From positions 1-14,014 of the forward strand of contig CALKHV010000095.1 of NCBI GenBank assembly GCA_937988865.1: 14,014 bases of DNA. The letters are read 5' to 3'. The translations under genes were made by a program, and so were the position numbers. Shown here one piece after another: positions 13,719 through 14,014 of the stretch (position 1 is the stretch's first letter; every line of letters starts with the position of its first letter). Source of the DNA: an uncultured Propionibacteriaceae bacterium. Its GTDB lineage: Bacteria > Actinomycetota > Actinomycetes > Propionibacteriales > Propionibacteriaceae. Below the pieces are notes generated by a model, which saw only the letters and a list, made by a program, of their open reading frames with translations, did no database searches and was not told the DNA's origin.

Positions 13719-14014
13719 ACCCGCTCCTTCAGGTGGGCCAGTGCACTCTCGAGGAACTCGACGTGCGACTTCGCGATGCTCCCTGCAACGGCCTTGCCCA
13801 CGCCCGGGATCTTCACGTGCCACTCACCCTGACCGGTCACCCGCGTCCCACTCGCCTCGGGAGCGAAGGTGTACGTCCAGACCGGGTGCTCGCCGAAGAA
13901 CGAGCCTTTCACGACGATGCGCTCGTTCGGAACCACCTCGATCGCCTCCATGGTCCCTTCCATGTGGAGGCCCCATTCGTGCGTGTAGAGCCGAGCGGTG
14001 GATCCGACCCCGTC
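13706..14014 (-). CDS. SRPBCC-family protein (polyketide cyclase/START-like), 5' partial
   Basis: The frame is open to the window edge, giving 102 residues of the C-terminal part; the ATG at 13963 is internal, since conserved-looking sequence (TARLYTHEWGLHMEGTMEAI) precedes it. The order of strands (MEAIEVVPNERIVVKG, then VWTYTFAPEASGTRVTGQGEW) and the long terminal helix (IAKSHVEFLESALAHLKERV) match the helix-grip fold of SRPBCC ligand-binding proteins. No catalytic residues are recognisable and the ligand is unknown; a cytoplasmic hydrophobic-ligand binder is the usual default. Its stop codon lies inside a 15-bp tandem duplication. Confidence 0.75.
   Translation of the reverse strand, partial: DGVGSTARLYTHEWGLHMEGTMEAIEVVPNERIVVKGSFFGEHPVWTYTFAPEASGTRVTGQGEWHVKIPGVGKAVAGSIAKSHVEFLESALAHLKERVDAT

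Overview
The window is about 14 kb of high-GC DNA with many GTG starts, strong purine-rich ribosome binding sites and an actinobacterial gene set (NADP-type glutamate dehydrogenase, a free-standing PEP/pyruvate-binding protein, a GH3 plus beta-phosphoglucomutase pair, SRPBCC and SOUL-like proteins). I infer an Actinomycetota chromosome, possibly of the Propionibacteriales. That is a style judgement: no rRNA or tRNA is present to support it.

Layout. Bases 3-2024 (+): an open frame that begins as a sensor histidine kinase ATPase domain and continues in frame into a domain known from GMC-oxidoreductase (cholesterol-oxidase-like) proteins, followed by an alpha/beta hydrolase with an apparent Cys nucleophile. 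The hydrolase runs into the wreck of an azoreductase-type flavoprotein gene. Bases 2274-4841 (+): an 855-residue protein with a degenerate RecA/KaiC-like front and a PPDK N-terminal domain. It converges on gdhA (4834-6177, -). Bases 6310-8995: remains of what looks like an exopolysaccharide-type cluster, made of a beta-helix lipoprotein, the C-terminal third or less of an asparagine synthetase, a headless NAD synthetase facing the other way, and a hexapeptide-repeat acetyltransferase. Bases 9138-11521 (-): a translationally coupled GH3 enzyme and beta-phosphoglucomutase, probably one sugar-use operon. Bases 11692-12462 (-): a secreted beta-sandwich protein. Bases 12604-13365 (+): a free-standing E2-like acyltransferase domain. 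Bases 13395-13631 (+): a headless SOUL-family remnant. Bases 13706-14014 (-): an SRPBCC protein cut by the window edge.

The most striking feature is the density of broken or fused genes: histidine kinase with GMC-linked domain, hydrolase with azoreductase remnant, asnB head-to-head with nadE, and SOUL without its front. Each break is sharp in homology. Together they suggest repeated rearrangement and gene decay in a flexible region, or chimeric assembly or amplification; sequence alone cannot decide which. The best candidate for interesting intact biology is the GH3/beta-PGM pair. The GH3 enzyme has the Asp-x-His acid/base dyad of the NagZ/Nag3 branch, and its partner consumes beta-glucose 1-phosphate, which fits a retaining phosphorolytic route. 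No CRISPR array, insertion sequence, transposase, tRNA or rRNA was seen.
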